Positions 24,306 to 34,890 of a DNA stretch of 64,000 nt are shown here, piece after piece. Position numbers and translations under genes: made by a program. Each line of letters opens with the position of its first letter. The first letter of the stretch is position 1. Below the pieces are notes generated by a model, which was not told the DNA's origin, did not search any database, and worked only from the letters and a program-made list of their open reading frames with translations. The stretch comes from Enoplosus armatus (Eukaryota > Chordata > Actinopteri > Centrarchiformes > Enoplosidae): assembly GCF_043641665.1 (NCBI RefSeq), contig NC_092183.1, forward strand, positions 16,702,501 to 16,766,500, read 5' to 3'.

Positions 24306-24329
24306 TTATCCAATATGCATATTGGATAA
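24306..24329. other. Perfect 24-base palindrome
   Basis: The left half is TTATCCAATATG and the right half is its exact reverse complement, with no spacer. The outer bases form TTATCC/GGATAA and the centre is ATGCAT. A perfect 24-base palindrome is not expected by chance in 64 kb of random sequence (about 0.004). It is not part of a microsatellite. Function unknown. Confidence 0.85.
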
Positions 24330-25284
24330 TTCGCATAATTTATGTTCCCCCTATTTGTGTGTTTGCTTTTAGCATGACAGGTCATTGGTTTAGAGTCAAT
24401 TTCACATAACATGATGAACCAAATGGCAGTTTATACATGTAGGGGCCTCATGATTTCATGATTTGTTACCCAGTCTGCAGTGATGCAGGATGTGTATCAA
24501 CACTGTACATACAGTGAAAATAGCCACAATTATTTTCTTTTCTTCTAAGTGTGTCATCAGTCTAAACAATTTCTTCCTCAAATGTCTCTGGCAGATCTTC
24601 AGACAACCCTGCACTATAACCAACATAACCACACCACCCTGTCACACTGTCAATTTGTGTATGTTAAATCTGCCCTGAGCTGGAGCCTAATTCATGCTTA
24701 AATATACTCTACAATGTGTGATCTCTGCTCTATATTATATGCTTTCCATAGACAGTGCTTGTGGTGTTTGTGCTTGTTGCTCAGTCTCCTCTCATTCTGA
24801 CTGTCTGGCAGGCCAGACAGACTGTGGCCTGGATCGCTGCTGCGCCACCAGGCCCTGCGGCCCTTTCCTTGGTCAGCAAACCAGAGTGGGATCAGTGGGC
24901 CATCTATCTCTATATCCATCTCTCCATCCCCCTGTTGGAAAGCTCAGTGTTCACACAGCTCAGGTCAAACCCCAAAGCATGTCTGATCAATCTGAAGATA
25001 CCATAGTGTTTGAGTGGATTCCTTTTTTTACCCCGTGGTTCAACCAGAGCGAAAGAGGATAAGAGCATGTTGTTTGGAAAGCGGTCGCACATCTGAGTTT
25101 AATAAGGCGTTTTGGTGGAGATGGGTCACATTGTGTGTCTTCCCTTAAGTGAACTGAAGGTAATCTGGGACAACCAGGGCTCAGGGGCAGCTGGTTTGTG
25201 TACGCGTTTGTATGTGTGTGTTTATGTGTTTAATATGTGGTGTTGTGAAGGGGTTTGAGGGGGGAGTAAGAGGGTGACAGGGGG

Positions 25285-25690
25285 TAAGTAAACCGTTTGC
25301 GAAAGAGCAACTATGGGAAATGCAGGGCGGCCGGATTGTTTTGGATTGCTCGGGGCCCAACAATTTATAGACATAAATATAAACAGAGAGCGGGAACAAC
25401 TAATCCCCCCAAATGCAAGATTAAGAAATCAAATGATTCCAAGATGACCCTTGATTACAGAGTGAGAGTGAGTTTGATGGAAAGGGCATATGACATGAGT
25501 ACTTAGCAGTGGGCACGGGAAACCAAACGCGGAGAGGAAAAACTGGGCCATGCAAGGTCCAACTGTTAATTTGCATTTTGTGAGTGACGTAAATAAGGGC
25601 TTTGGAGTTTCATAGCCTGAGAACCATGACCATGTAATTATCACAACTTAAGGATCAATATCCGCTCATTTGCAGAACAAAGCTACAATC
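25285..25690. promoter_or_regulatory. Candidate noncoding regulatory island with octamer
   Basis: One of the longest complex islands, about 400 bases. It carries a FOX-like ATAAACA (25379-25385), a perfect octamer on the minus strand (ATTTGCAT, 25569-25576) preceded by TTA, and a SOX-like AACAAAG (25676-25682). The simple-repeat content is nil. The mix of POU, SOX and FOX sites is enhancer-like. Conservation is not tested. Confidence 0.37.
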
Positions 25691-26380
25691 TAACCAGCAG
25701 TCCTCCTCGCTCCCTTTACTTCCATGTGACTGAGTGACTTTGACAACTAAACTGTATGTGTGCCCAGTTTTTGAAATAGCTCGTCTTTCTTTCTCTCATG
25801 TGGCAGCGTATTGAGCTCTCCCACGCACACATTATTTTTTGCGAAATAGTTAAGTGTTGAGCATGTGCTCCTTGGCCCTCAATATCAAGAAACTGACACT
25901 GATAGAGAATTTATTTGATCCATACAGTCATATCCCTTCACCCTTATTCAAACTGTGGATTCATCTAAATTCTATGGAATCTACAGCAACACATTTCTCT
26001 TTTTCTCTTTTTTCGCCCTCAGAGTTCAGAAGCTTGTAGGTCTTTAATTATGTATAATATTCTTTTGCCCTGTTTTATGGAAACTCCAGACTGGATTCGC
26101 TCAAGTCATCGACTTGAAAGTTTGAAAACCTCCAGTGACAAGAATATTAATGTGCCAGCAGTGTCATATCTGTTTCAGCTCATGCATATTCAATGTCCCC
26201 CCAGCTCTCCAAGATTTATGTCAGACTTTGCCGGAGTGTAGTTTTCCACCATTGGAGATAATAGCATGCTAAATTGATGTTATCGGGGGCAGGTTTTTTC
26301 CTCTCTACTCCTCTCCAGGTCGGGGGGTTGGGAGAGGGGAGAGAGGAGCAACCCACTTGCCTGGCTGCTATTCAGACAGT
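25691..26380. other. Gene-free stretch
   Basis: Mixed AT-rich DNA with a purine-rich patch near 26331-26350. The short plus-strand frames at 25854-26039 and 26050-26241 have no recognisable features. I see nothing else. Confidence 0.6.
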
Positions 26381-26745
26381 TGGCGGCTTTAGTGCTCACC
26401 TCCACCCACCGGCCTGTTCTGTAGTAGCAGCGGACTGAAAACCTTCGTCATGGGGGGAGAGGAGAGCATATTTTGGAAGGAGATTAGGGGGCGATCCTGT
26501 GGATTATCTTTTAATTAAGGACGGTTGAGTTGTGCCCACTCTGGTGGAGCAAACGCCCAGCTGCTAATGAAGTTTAAACAGACATACTTTATTTAATTAC
26601 TGCTAATCGCTGGGGCCCAAAGTCCGGCCCTCTTTGATCTGCCTGTCGCACTGTAATCTTCCTGGCAGATACCATCTCCCGTTCTACCCGGATCCCTTTT
26701 AGAAGTTGCTACGGGAGGTCCAAGATTAACCATGGGTTAATTGAG
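26381..26745. promoter_or_regulatory. Candidate noncoding regulatory island, homeodomain and TCF rich
   Basis: The densest homeodomain cluster I saw: TTAATTAA (26511-26518), a CAGCTG E-box (26558-26563) followed by TAATGA (26565-26570), TAATTA (26594-26599) and TAATCG (26604-26609), then the TCF/LEF site CTTTGATC (26632-26639). The sequence is complex and repeat-free, bounded on the right by a TG array. This arrangement suggests a developmental enhancer responsive to Wnt/TCF input, which is inference. Confidence 0.4.
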
Positions 26746-26760
26746 ACAGCCGGGGTGGAA

Positions 26761-26842
26761 GTGTGTGTGTGTGTGTGCGTGTGCGTGTATATGTATGTGT
26801 CTGTGTCTGTCTGTGAGTGAATGTGTATGTGTGTGTCTGTGA
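26761..26842. repeat. Imperfect (TG)n array
   Basis: About 80 bases of TG units with CG, TATA and CTGT interruptions, followed by a GA-rich patch to about 26885. Confidence 0.92.
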
Positions 26843-27023
26843 CAGAGAGAGATAGAGGACCAGAGAGGGAGAGAAGGAGGGAGGATGGCCAGTAGGTTGA
26901 TTGATGTGTTTGTGGCCTTAGAAGTCATCCTGTTTTCTCAGCCTCTGCTTTCTCTCTGTCTCTCTTTGTCCCCCCCACCCCCCGCACCCCAGTCACACAT
27001 TGCCTGGCTGTTTGACTTTAGGG

Positions 27024-27035
27024 ACACTAGGGGGC
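27024..27035 (+). promoter_or_regulatory. Possible CTCF core motif
   Basis: ACACTAGGGGGC matches 11 of 12 positions of the CTCF core CCASYAGRKGGC. The downstream positions of the full motif do not match well. CTCF sites mark boundaries and loop anchors in vertebrates. A lone partial match is weak evidence. Confidence 0.25.
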
Positions 27036-27823
27036 CATGACTATACCTGACCTATGTAAAACAAAATTTGTAAGGTCTTTTTTTCCTTTCAAGCTCTTGG
27101 CAAAGATTTCTGGACACTTGTCAAAAATCTAATTGAAGTACAATGTAATATTTAGTGAAATATTTTGAATTATATATAGTATTTTTAATTTTGAGGAATT
27201 TCTGTTGAGTTACATAAGCAGACCCAACTTGTAAAGGCACATTCAAACCTCTCTGTCAGAAGGATTTCCTTCTTTGTGTTTACCAGACAATGTGTAACTC
27301 CACATACCTTTATCACCCAGTTATCGTTTACTATCATGTAACTGAGACCATTGTTGTCATTGGTCATGTGAATGTAAGTGGATGGTGAGCAGCTGTTATC
27401 TTTGTAAGCTTCAGAGAGGTCAGCAGAGGCAGCAGAGAGCAAAGTGAGGGTTTATTTTGTGGTGTGTGTGTGAGAAGAGGAGGGGGGGTGTCTTTATCTG
27501 ACCTGGGGGAGCCATGGGCTTCCTGTTAATTGGGTTAGTGCAGCGACCAGGAGCAAACCGTGTGACTGGAGAAAAATACTGTGAGAAAAACCCTAAGAGG
27601 CACTTTTGTCTCAGCTGAGACATATGGCAGAGGAGCTGTGAGCACACTGAGTCTTCATCTGGAGGGAGCGAATGAAGAGGGTGTGAGAACGAGAGAGGCA
27701 GAGAGAGAGAGATACATGTTTCCCCAAATTAATGCGGTATCCCCAAATCGAGTGAAAAAGAGCCAGAGGACACACTTGCTGTGGTAAACTGATCTCCCTA
27801 TCTGTATCTCTATCTAACGTGCG

Positions 27824-27847
27824 CACACACACACACACACACACACA
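27824..27847. repeat. (CA)12 microsatellite
   Basis: Twelve uninterrupted AC units after a short GCGC. Confidence 0.93.
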
Positions 27848-27984
27848 TATGCTCAACATCCTTTGTCTTTCCAACTCTCACACCCACCCTCTCCAACATC
27901 TCTCTTCAATCCTCACCCTTTCAATATGTTTCTGTTTCTTCCCGTCACCCCGTATTCTTGCCCGCCCGTTCCCATCCTCCACAG

Positions 27985-28100
27985 CTGAAAGATTGCCAAT
28001 AAATGAGTGATTTATATTCCGATAAGAGATGTTAACTAAACCTCTGCATGCATATTCATACCTGAAGCTGTTGATTAATGCTGGCTTCACCATAACAGAA
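27985..28100. promoter_or_regulatory. Candidate island with PBX-HOX and homeodomain sites
   Basis: A short island with TGATTTAT (28008-28015, PBX-HOX type), a GTTAAC palindrome near 28031 and GATTAATG near 28073. It is AT-rich but not repetitive. Confidence 0.25.
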
Positions 28101-29029
28101 AATGTGTATTGTTTTCCTTTTCATTGTAACATGAACCATAGAGCCAGTAAAGGCCGTTACATGCCTCACAAAGAGATTTACTGCTTTAATTATCCAAAGT
28201 AAAATGGCAAAAATTATTCATAGCCCTGCTTAAAACATGGTTGATGGAATTATGCATTGCAATTTGTGAATAATTGAATCTTTCCTTCAGATTGTGACAG
28301 AATAGTTAATTTATTAATAGACGTACACAAAGTCGAGTCAAAGCCTCGGTTGGTCCTGCGGGTAGAACTGCTTTCAAGAGAATGAACCCTTGTTAAATAA
28401 GTTACAGAACACAGTCCTGCACAGACGTCTGAGTTGCAAACAAACCCAAAAGACAGAAAGGGGAGAGAAAGTGTGAGGAGTTTCGCAGACACCGGGTGTT
28501 AAACACAGTGACGTCTCAGAGGCCCATCGGTAGAGGAGATGAAATATTAAATGCTTTAGTGTTTATTAACGGGATGAAACAAAGGGCTGCTTCCCTTTGA
28601 CTTGTGCACATTGACACTTGGCACAGAACAAACAAAATCAAATATGGTATTGATCCATAATGGATGAAAAAGGCAACTTTGATTGAGCAGCATTATTGAA
28701 GAATTTGGAAAGGGAAGAAACAGAGAACAGGGAGACGCACTGTTAGTAAACATCAACATTTTGTCAGTTGCCTCACTGATACACAAGTCTGGTTTAATCT
28801 GCATAACTATGTCATATAGGAGTTTAATAAATACAGGCCTCTCTAATTGTAGGTCATGACCAAAACATCATGAAATCAGCATCTTCTGTCAGAAGTCATA
28901 TTCTATAAAAAATTAACCAGTTTAGATGCAAATGTGTATAACTGTAAAAGGGAAATAAATGCAGAAACTTTTGGGCGGAGTTAAGTGAGGAAGTGTAATA
29001 TATCACATAACCTTGGTGACAGTGCTTGA
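28101..29029. other. Gene-free AT-rich stretch
   Basis: I see no gene, array or mobile element. Small frames on the minus strand (28250-28492, 28556-28804) have no recognisable features. Confidence 0.6.
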
Positions 29030-29300
29030 TGTAAGCCACTTTGCATGTCTTTCATAGTAAAGCAGGGCCAGGGTGACATTTAATGTTGTTAGCAGTTTAA
29101 CCCCTCGCCCCTGTCCTTGGGGCCCTGTCATGTCCGAGTGGCACCCCAAATAAGCACTTTTGACACGGGGGCTGCAGGCTTGCGGCCCCTGCCTCCGTTG
29201 ACAGTTCCTAACAAAGGGCCCCTCTTCCATTGATTGCCCTTTGCTGTTATGCAAATTCAAGAGTCTCACTGCTCCCCAACCCGTGGAGGAAGGCATGGGG
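29030..29300. promoter_or_regulatory. Candidate noncoding regulatory island with octamer
   Basis: A GC-rich, repeat-free island containing a perfect octamer ATGCAAAT (29249-29256). It is preceded by CTTTGCTGTT, which only partly fits the SOX half of a composite SOX-POU element. A 97-codon minus-strand frame spans the island without a recognisable domain. Confidence 0.33.
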
Positions 29301-30949
29301 GTTATAGCGAGTAGTTGTAGTAGTGTGTTTTTGTCGTCTCTCTGTGTTGTGTCGCAGAAGTTAAAAGTCCTATCCCCGCAGTTCCAGACCTCCTTCGTCG
29401 ATTCTTTTTTTCATCTGCGCTTCCCAGAACTGTGTCTCCCCTCTTGCTAATGTTTCATGGGACACAATAAAGCAGGCCGACTGTGTATATAGAGATAAAT
29501 TCACAGATGAGTACACGGAGGAGCACACACACATACATGTACATACCTACACACAAACAACACTATTCACTACTCATGCTCTCTCACTCACCCACATATT
29601 TAGTCTCTCTAGCACACACTTGACACGCAGGAGAAAATCCCCTGTAGCCTATTCCTTCTGGTTGTGGTTCATATTTTGTGCCCTAATGCCTTCCACAGCT
29701 GTGTGTTTGTGTGTCCCTGGGGAGTCCAGGCATAGCTGCCGGAGTGACCTGATAACATCTGGGAGTAACTGATGGTTTTGCCCACATGCGCCGGAGCCTC
29801 AGGACCCCACGGGCGTCCTTGCAAAGGCCCGTCTCCCTTGGACCCTTTCAGCACCTCCTCGACACCCGCTTAATACAAATTCCACCAGTGAAAATCCAAA
29901 CACACTCTGTGTTTTATTAAAAAGTATGCCTCTAGGACTATTTTTCAAGATCTTTGATGTGGAATTCTTGTCGCTGTGTATGAGAGACAAGTCGAGGTGA
30001 AAAAGTGATGAACCTAGAAGACCTCTTTCCATGTTGATGTGTTTGATCTGCATCATTCCTCATCAAGCTACTTGCAAATGGAGAGAGAAGTTGCTTTAAA
30101 AATTTCCCACAGCTTTCACTTGAGTTTTGCAACTTAATTAGGCGATACAGCGACATTATGAATAAACTGCTACTTCTCATCCCAGCTTTTAAATTGTAAA
30201 AAATAACGATCTAGAGCACAAGAGAGGGGGAGTGAGGTACTGTTAAAACACAACATTGGACGCTGTTGCTCTTGAGATATTTTATGACTGCCTTGACCTC
30301 CAAATGACTCAAGGTTATCAGGGCATCAGGGCAGCCTGTCCTGGGATTCCAAGAGACGACATAAAACTTGGAGAGCGTGTTTATCCAAGGCTGATGTGGC
30401 GATCAAGTTTTCTCTTTCCTCCAAATTCACAGGAACCTCCTTTGCAGAACATTTACATATTGTTACATAAACTGCTGAGAGAGTTGCAGTGAGAATGAGA
30501 GGGGGCGAAGAAGGACATTTGAAGTTTAAGAGTGCATCTGTTTTATTGCGTGGAGGTGTGATTGTAGCCTTTGTGTAAAGGCAAATCACATCAGCCTTGA
30601 ACATTTACTTTATATTATTTAACCCCCTGAAACCATATCCCTGTACCAGTGTGTATGTAGTATGTCCGCTCCTCCTCATGGAACTGAATTCTGAATGTGC
30701 TTGAGTATGTTTTGCGTGATGGCCGACGAGGGGCTGTATATTACCCCCTCCGTAGGAGGAAAAATAAACAAAAAGCGGAATGAAGAGGAGGAGGAAGAAC
30801 AGAGGAGCCGGAGGAATAATAAAAACAGAAAAGAAGTGTTTCCATGCTTTCTCCAGCTGTTTTCCCATGGAAAGGCACCGGTTATCCTACACAGCTTGTT
30901 ACAATAGAGTGAACGAGCCTGGTGGGATCTGGGATTGACAACTTGTGTC
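29301..30949. other. Gene-free stretch
   Basis: No gene is recognised. CA-rich DNA at about 29526-29570, complex DNA at about 29760-30180 that might be a further weak island, and purine-rich DNA at about 30778-30835. Open frames are under 93 codons, overlap on both strands and lack motifs. Confidence 0.55.
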
Positions 30950-31060
30950 TGCTTAGTTACACTAGTTAATGACCCTAATTATCCTCCTCCTTGCTGTGAA
31001 CAGTCAATAAACAATTAGCGTGGCATATGGACCCCCTAAACTCTGTGTTTTCTATCTCCA
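30950..31060. promoter_or_regulatory. Candidate homeodomain/FOX island
   Basis: TAATGA (30967-30972), TAATTA (30976-30981), a FOX-type AATAAACA (31006-31013) and CAATTAG (31012-31018) lie within 52 bases. The cluster is compact and repeat-free. Confidence 0.32.
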
Positions 31061-31789
31061 AGACAATGGGGTGTCCTTCTCTGGCAGTGGTACAGTGTCA
31101 GTACAGGCTGATTAAAGTACGTGGGAAACAGTAATCAATGGCTTATCCTAAGACCCTTGAACACTATCCTTTCCTTGTAGCCTTTGCCTCTCAGCCTTAT
31201 AAGCACTGACGAATGGAAAGACACCATCCATAGAGTCCATCCATGTTACTTTTATCTCCTGACCTCTTAGATCAGTAGTTAAGAATGAAAGGAGACAAGG
31301 TGCTGATTAATTTGATTTCACCAGGGCTGCAGAGCCTTCAGGCCTTTGGCTAGGGTGTCCAGTGTAAGCCTGCTTTACTACCCATCTTCCAGGCGGCCAA
31401 GACCTTGTACAGCTCTGTCATGTGTTTATGAGTTCTACCTTTGAATAGGGCTTTCTGTCCTCAGTAGCAACAGCTAGACAGGGAAAGCTAGCTAGAGGGA
31501 GAAAGAGGAGAAGAAATACCCTTTGAATATGGATGGAGTTCAGGTGAACTACACCTGAACCCTGCCTGTGATGTCTTTATAGAGAGGTGTTTCTGACTTT
31601 CTTTTGCTTTTCAGCCACCATCAAAAGTTCAAGAGGCAGTAGTGTTTTGTATTCAGGGAGAAGAGAACCTTTGAAACCTTTGGGATAAAAGAGCTGCACG
31701 GTGTCAGTCTGGAAGGTAAAGGAGAAGGAGGGAGAAGGGCTAAGAGGGTGCAGGAGAGAGGAAGAAAAGGGTGCACTTTGTTGTGCCAT
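31061..31789. other. Gene-free stretch
   Basis: No gene is recognised. Mixed DNA with a purine-rich patch (about 31720-31770) and an E-box dyad at 31538-31560. Confidence 0.6.
31538..31560. promoter_or_regulatory. E-box dyad of ZEB/Snail type
   Basis: GTTCAGGTG and CACCTGAAC are perfect 9-base inverted arms around a 5-base spacer, so two CAGGTG/CACCTG E-boxes face each other. ZEB proteins are known to bind paired CACCT sites. Dyads with 9-base arms occur by chance at this scale, so only the motif identity makes it notable. Confidence 0.25.
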
Positions 31790-31910
31790 TTCACAAGGCT
31801 AATCTGAAATAAGCGCTAACCTCCATGGGGAGGAATAATTGATCAAAGTTAATGAGGATGGGCAAAGTTTTACACTTTCTGATGACCTTTGGATTGATGT
31901 TTAATGTGTT
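31790..31910. promoter_or_regulatory. Candidate TCF/homeodomain island
   Basis: TAATTG at 31836, the TCF/LEF site GATCAAAG (31841-31848) and TAATGA (31850-31855) are almost contiguous within 20 bases. The surrounding DNA is complex and repeat-free. Confidence 0.33.
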
Positions 31911-33456
31911 TAAGAGCTCTGTCCAATCAAATATGAACTGAGAGTAATGTCAGTTTATCAAAATTCATGCCATCCAATCATTTGGGCCGGTGTTTTAATT
32001 TGTAGTTATTGAAGAGGAAGTGTGTGTATACCATATTGAATTAAATCATCTTAAAGGAAATGTCTGTGTTTTTTGTTAAGATTGTATTTTAACATGTCAA
32101 ATTAATTACAAGAATCATACCTTTTATAATGTGAAGACTTGATTCTGCTTTCTCAGAGAGCTTCATGTGTTTAACAGGAAACTTTAGAGAAAAAGTAACT
32201 GCCTGTCAGTTTATTAGCATGCCTCTAGTCCTGATAATTTCCCTTCCTTTCCATTTCAATATTATTTCGTTGACAGTCTGAAGTGGTAGCTGATGTGAGG
32301 GGGGAAAAAAAACATTGTGGGAATGTGACACAGTTGTTTTTGGAATGAGGAGTTGCTAGCATCGAAAGTTATATTTTTCATTGTGATCATTTCCTTGCAG
32401 AGTACGTTCAGACCACACTTGGGTTTCAGGACATTTCTGCAGTAATTTTAGGCTTCTTTAAAACTGAAAAAAGCCCAGTAGCACTGTTTTGAATATTTCC
32501 CTTTGGCGAGAGAAGAAGAGTTCTGATCTCTTGGTATGAACTATATCCCTGCTGGCAGAGGTTCTGACGCCTCATAATGGCCCTCCATGGATTTGATAAG
32601 ATTATTGCTTTTCTAACTGTAATGTTTTTCCCCTTACTTTTCTCTTTCTATGGATACTGTTTCTGTATTCAGGATAAAGCACTGTAGCTAAAGGAAAATA
32701 TTGTGGCATATAGTGTGTTATTCTTATGTGTGAGCCTGTAGTGGCACAGGTACCCAAACTACAATACTAAATACTACTGAAGTTCTATAGATTGGAAATG
32801 CATTTTCAACTTGGATTTCTTAAGAAAATCTGTAGTCGATATGTGGGTTTTGCCAATTCCAAAATAACATTTGCATATACTGTATTTGCTGTTCATACCA
32901 CACCATACCAGGATTTTAGAAGTTAGTTATAGATCTGTACAACCCTGGGTAAATTTACACCACGTGTGTATTTTTGAAAAGCCTTAATTTTGTATTGGAT
33001 ACCTTGCATGCAACAGTGGCTCTTTCTTAAAAATGGTTTGCATGTTTTTCCCATGAGGAACTTCTCCAAGGAATAACAACATTGCCCTTAAGTGTCGCTC
33101 CACTACTGGTTGGCTGCTACTTGAAACATGCCTTTTTCTTTGTATGCAATTAGGCTAACTCAGTGCTTCAGTATTAATGGCAAGACTGTCGGCTCAGGGG
33201 ATTAACTTAGTCGTGTTGGAGGGTTAGTGAAGGGGTGTGCTTGTGAGAGGACCTATTGTCCCGCCAGGTCACTGATCTAGGGGTTCATACCCACTCAAGG
33301 CCAGGACTTTACCCTCCTTCTCTCTCCACTTCAGCAGGCAACAGAATTGGCTGCATTGTGTGATATGAGGTGGAAAAGAGTCCACTGCCCCACCCATCCA
33401 CTTGGGTCCTGGAGTGTGTTTTGAACAGTGCTCATCACAACACTGGTTATGCACAT

Positions 33457-33518
<62 letters not shown>

Positions 33519-33674
33519 TTACACACATGCAGTAGCGTCCTATCCACACTCAATAACCAAAGGGAAACTCCAGCTGGGAGAGCCATTGATGCCTTCGTAA
33601 CAGGCTGATTGTTTCCTTTAGGAGAGGGAGGAGCGGGGAGGAGAGGGGAGGAGAGAGTGGGCAGGTCACTTAGG
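31911..33674. other. Gene-free AT-rich stretch
   Basis: No gene is recognised. AT-rich DNA up to a long CA array, then purine-rich DNA (about 33620-33660). The 169-codon minus-strand frame at 33269-33778 is a read-through of the CA array. Confidence 0.6.
33458..33515. repeat. (CA)29 microsatellite
   Basis: Fifty-eight uninterrupted bases of CA, the longest perfect dinucleotide array in the window. Confidence 0.97.
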
Positions 33675-33810
33675 CCCTGTTCAGACCTGGTATCAACATG
33701 CGTCCTCACAGCCCATGGACAGCTCAAAGTACTTCTGTGCACACCTGGCGTCAACATGCGTCTCCAAATGCGTCTCAAGTGACCACATGTGATCGGATCT
33801 CACTTCCCTG
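33675..33810. mobile_element. Fragment of a palindromic fish MITE family
   Basis: The segment begins CCCTGTTCAGACCTGGTATC and contains two more related units: CACACCTGGCGTCAACATGCG, and ATGCGTCTC followed by AAGTGACCACATGTGATCGG. These match, in inverted order, the fragment at 61116-61240. I recognise the phrases from a widespread fish non-autonomous DNA transposon whose ends read as long inverted repeats. The right boundary is unclear and no coding part is present. Confidence 0.6.
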
Positions 33811-34890
33811 CTCTATATGCAAATATATACATCATTTCCATTTGCAAAGAGCAATACATTGTTGTTTTTAACCAGAATTTGATGAATTTACTGTTTATCA
33901 GACCACAAATGACACAAGAATTAGATTGGAAAAACAATAACGTTGCTGAGTGTTTCTGGGGGCGGTGCCTCACTGATTACTGTACAAAAACACAACTTTA
34001 TAACTTTATTCACTGGTGAAACTTAATCGTGTTTTATGGAGAAAATATTTTCTTGTTTTCCCTCTGAGTGGGAAATGGGAGAGGGACCCCCAGGTAGTCA
34101 CGGAGGGCTGCCTTGGAGGAATTGAGAAATTAAGAGTGAAGAGAAAAGGGACAGAGATCCAAGAAGGATCACAGGCCAGGCTGGATGCATGTTAGACTCT
34201 GGCCAGGTGTTCTGCTGTTATGATACGAGTTGCCTCAGCCCTGCTGTGAGAGGCAGATAACCTCTCCATTGACCACTGAGTCTGAGAACACTTTCCTATA
34301 GCTGAACGGCTGTAACACAACACAACTTAAAGCGGCAGCTGAAATAGGGATAAATAATGGCATTTTCTGGCTCTGGCAACACTTGTCAGGATAGGGAAGC
34401 TCCTGTGGTGATTCTAGGGCCCATTCAGATGATGAAAATTCAGCCCTCAATGATTCATCTCCATTTACTTAGCTATGAGTATCCTATCCCTGCCAGTTTG
34501 GAAAGCGATATAGCACAGGAGCTTAGCTTGCCCCTGAATGGGGCTCTGTGAGAGAAGTTAGTATATGTTTGAGACGCTTCTGATGCTTATAATGCATACT
34601 CTTTGGGTAACGCTGTTGGGATTATAGAGTAGAAGGAGGCAAATATATCGACCAGCATGCTGTTTATCCGCTGGCTCCACACCCTCCAAACAGAACCCCA
34701 TTACACAGGCCAGTTTGGAGAGGCTTAACACCTGTTTTTTTTTTTTTTCCCAGCCCGTATAAACTCATTCTCTCCCTCCCTCTCGCTTACTTTTTGTCTT
34801 CCAATGCAAAGAGGATGAAGCCAGGGGAATGAGAAGAGCTCCATTATTGCTGTATTTTCTTTCCAGAGAAACGTTATTTACTAGAAAGAT
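33811..34890. other. Gene-free stretch
   Basis: No gene is recognised. The first 200 bases are AT-rich and may be internal sequence of the MITE to the left. A T14 run lies at 34735-34748. Confidence 0.55.
34735..34748. repeat. Poly-T tract (T14)
   Basis: An uninterrupted T run followed by CCCAG. No retroposon body is evident. Confidence 0.88.

Larger units (their letters stand above)
23166..25279. other. Gene-free stretch
   Basis: No gene is recognised. It holds the C17 run, purine-rich DNA at about 23440-23490, the long CT array, a 24-base palindrome and AT-rich sequence. The 122-codon plus frame at 24694-25062 is cysteine-rich at its start but overlaps other-frame and minus-strand frames, and I do not recognise it. 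Confidence 0.6.
26843..27984. other. Gene-free stretch
   Basis: No gene is recognised. It has purine-rich DNA to 26885, a C-rich patch near 26971-26991, a CTCF-like motif at 27024-27035, AT-rich DNA, a 16-base palindrome (27607-27622) centred on a CAGCTG E-box, and a CA array. Confidence 0.6.

Noticed and set aside
24694..25062. Cysteine-rich 122-codon open frame
   Set aside because: Overlapped by other-frame and minus-strand open frames. The cysteines are not in a known spacing and no signal peptide stands out.
27607..27622. Perfect 16-base palindrome centred on CAGCTG
   Set aside because: About one such palindrome is expected by chance in 64 kb.
33269..33778. 169-codon minus-strand open frame
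   Set aside because: It runs through the (CA)29 array, giving alternating Cys/Val, and ends in the MITE fragment.
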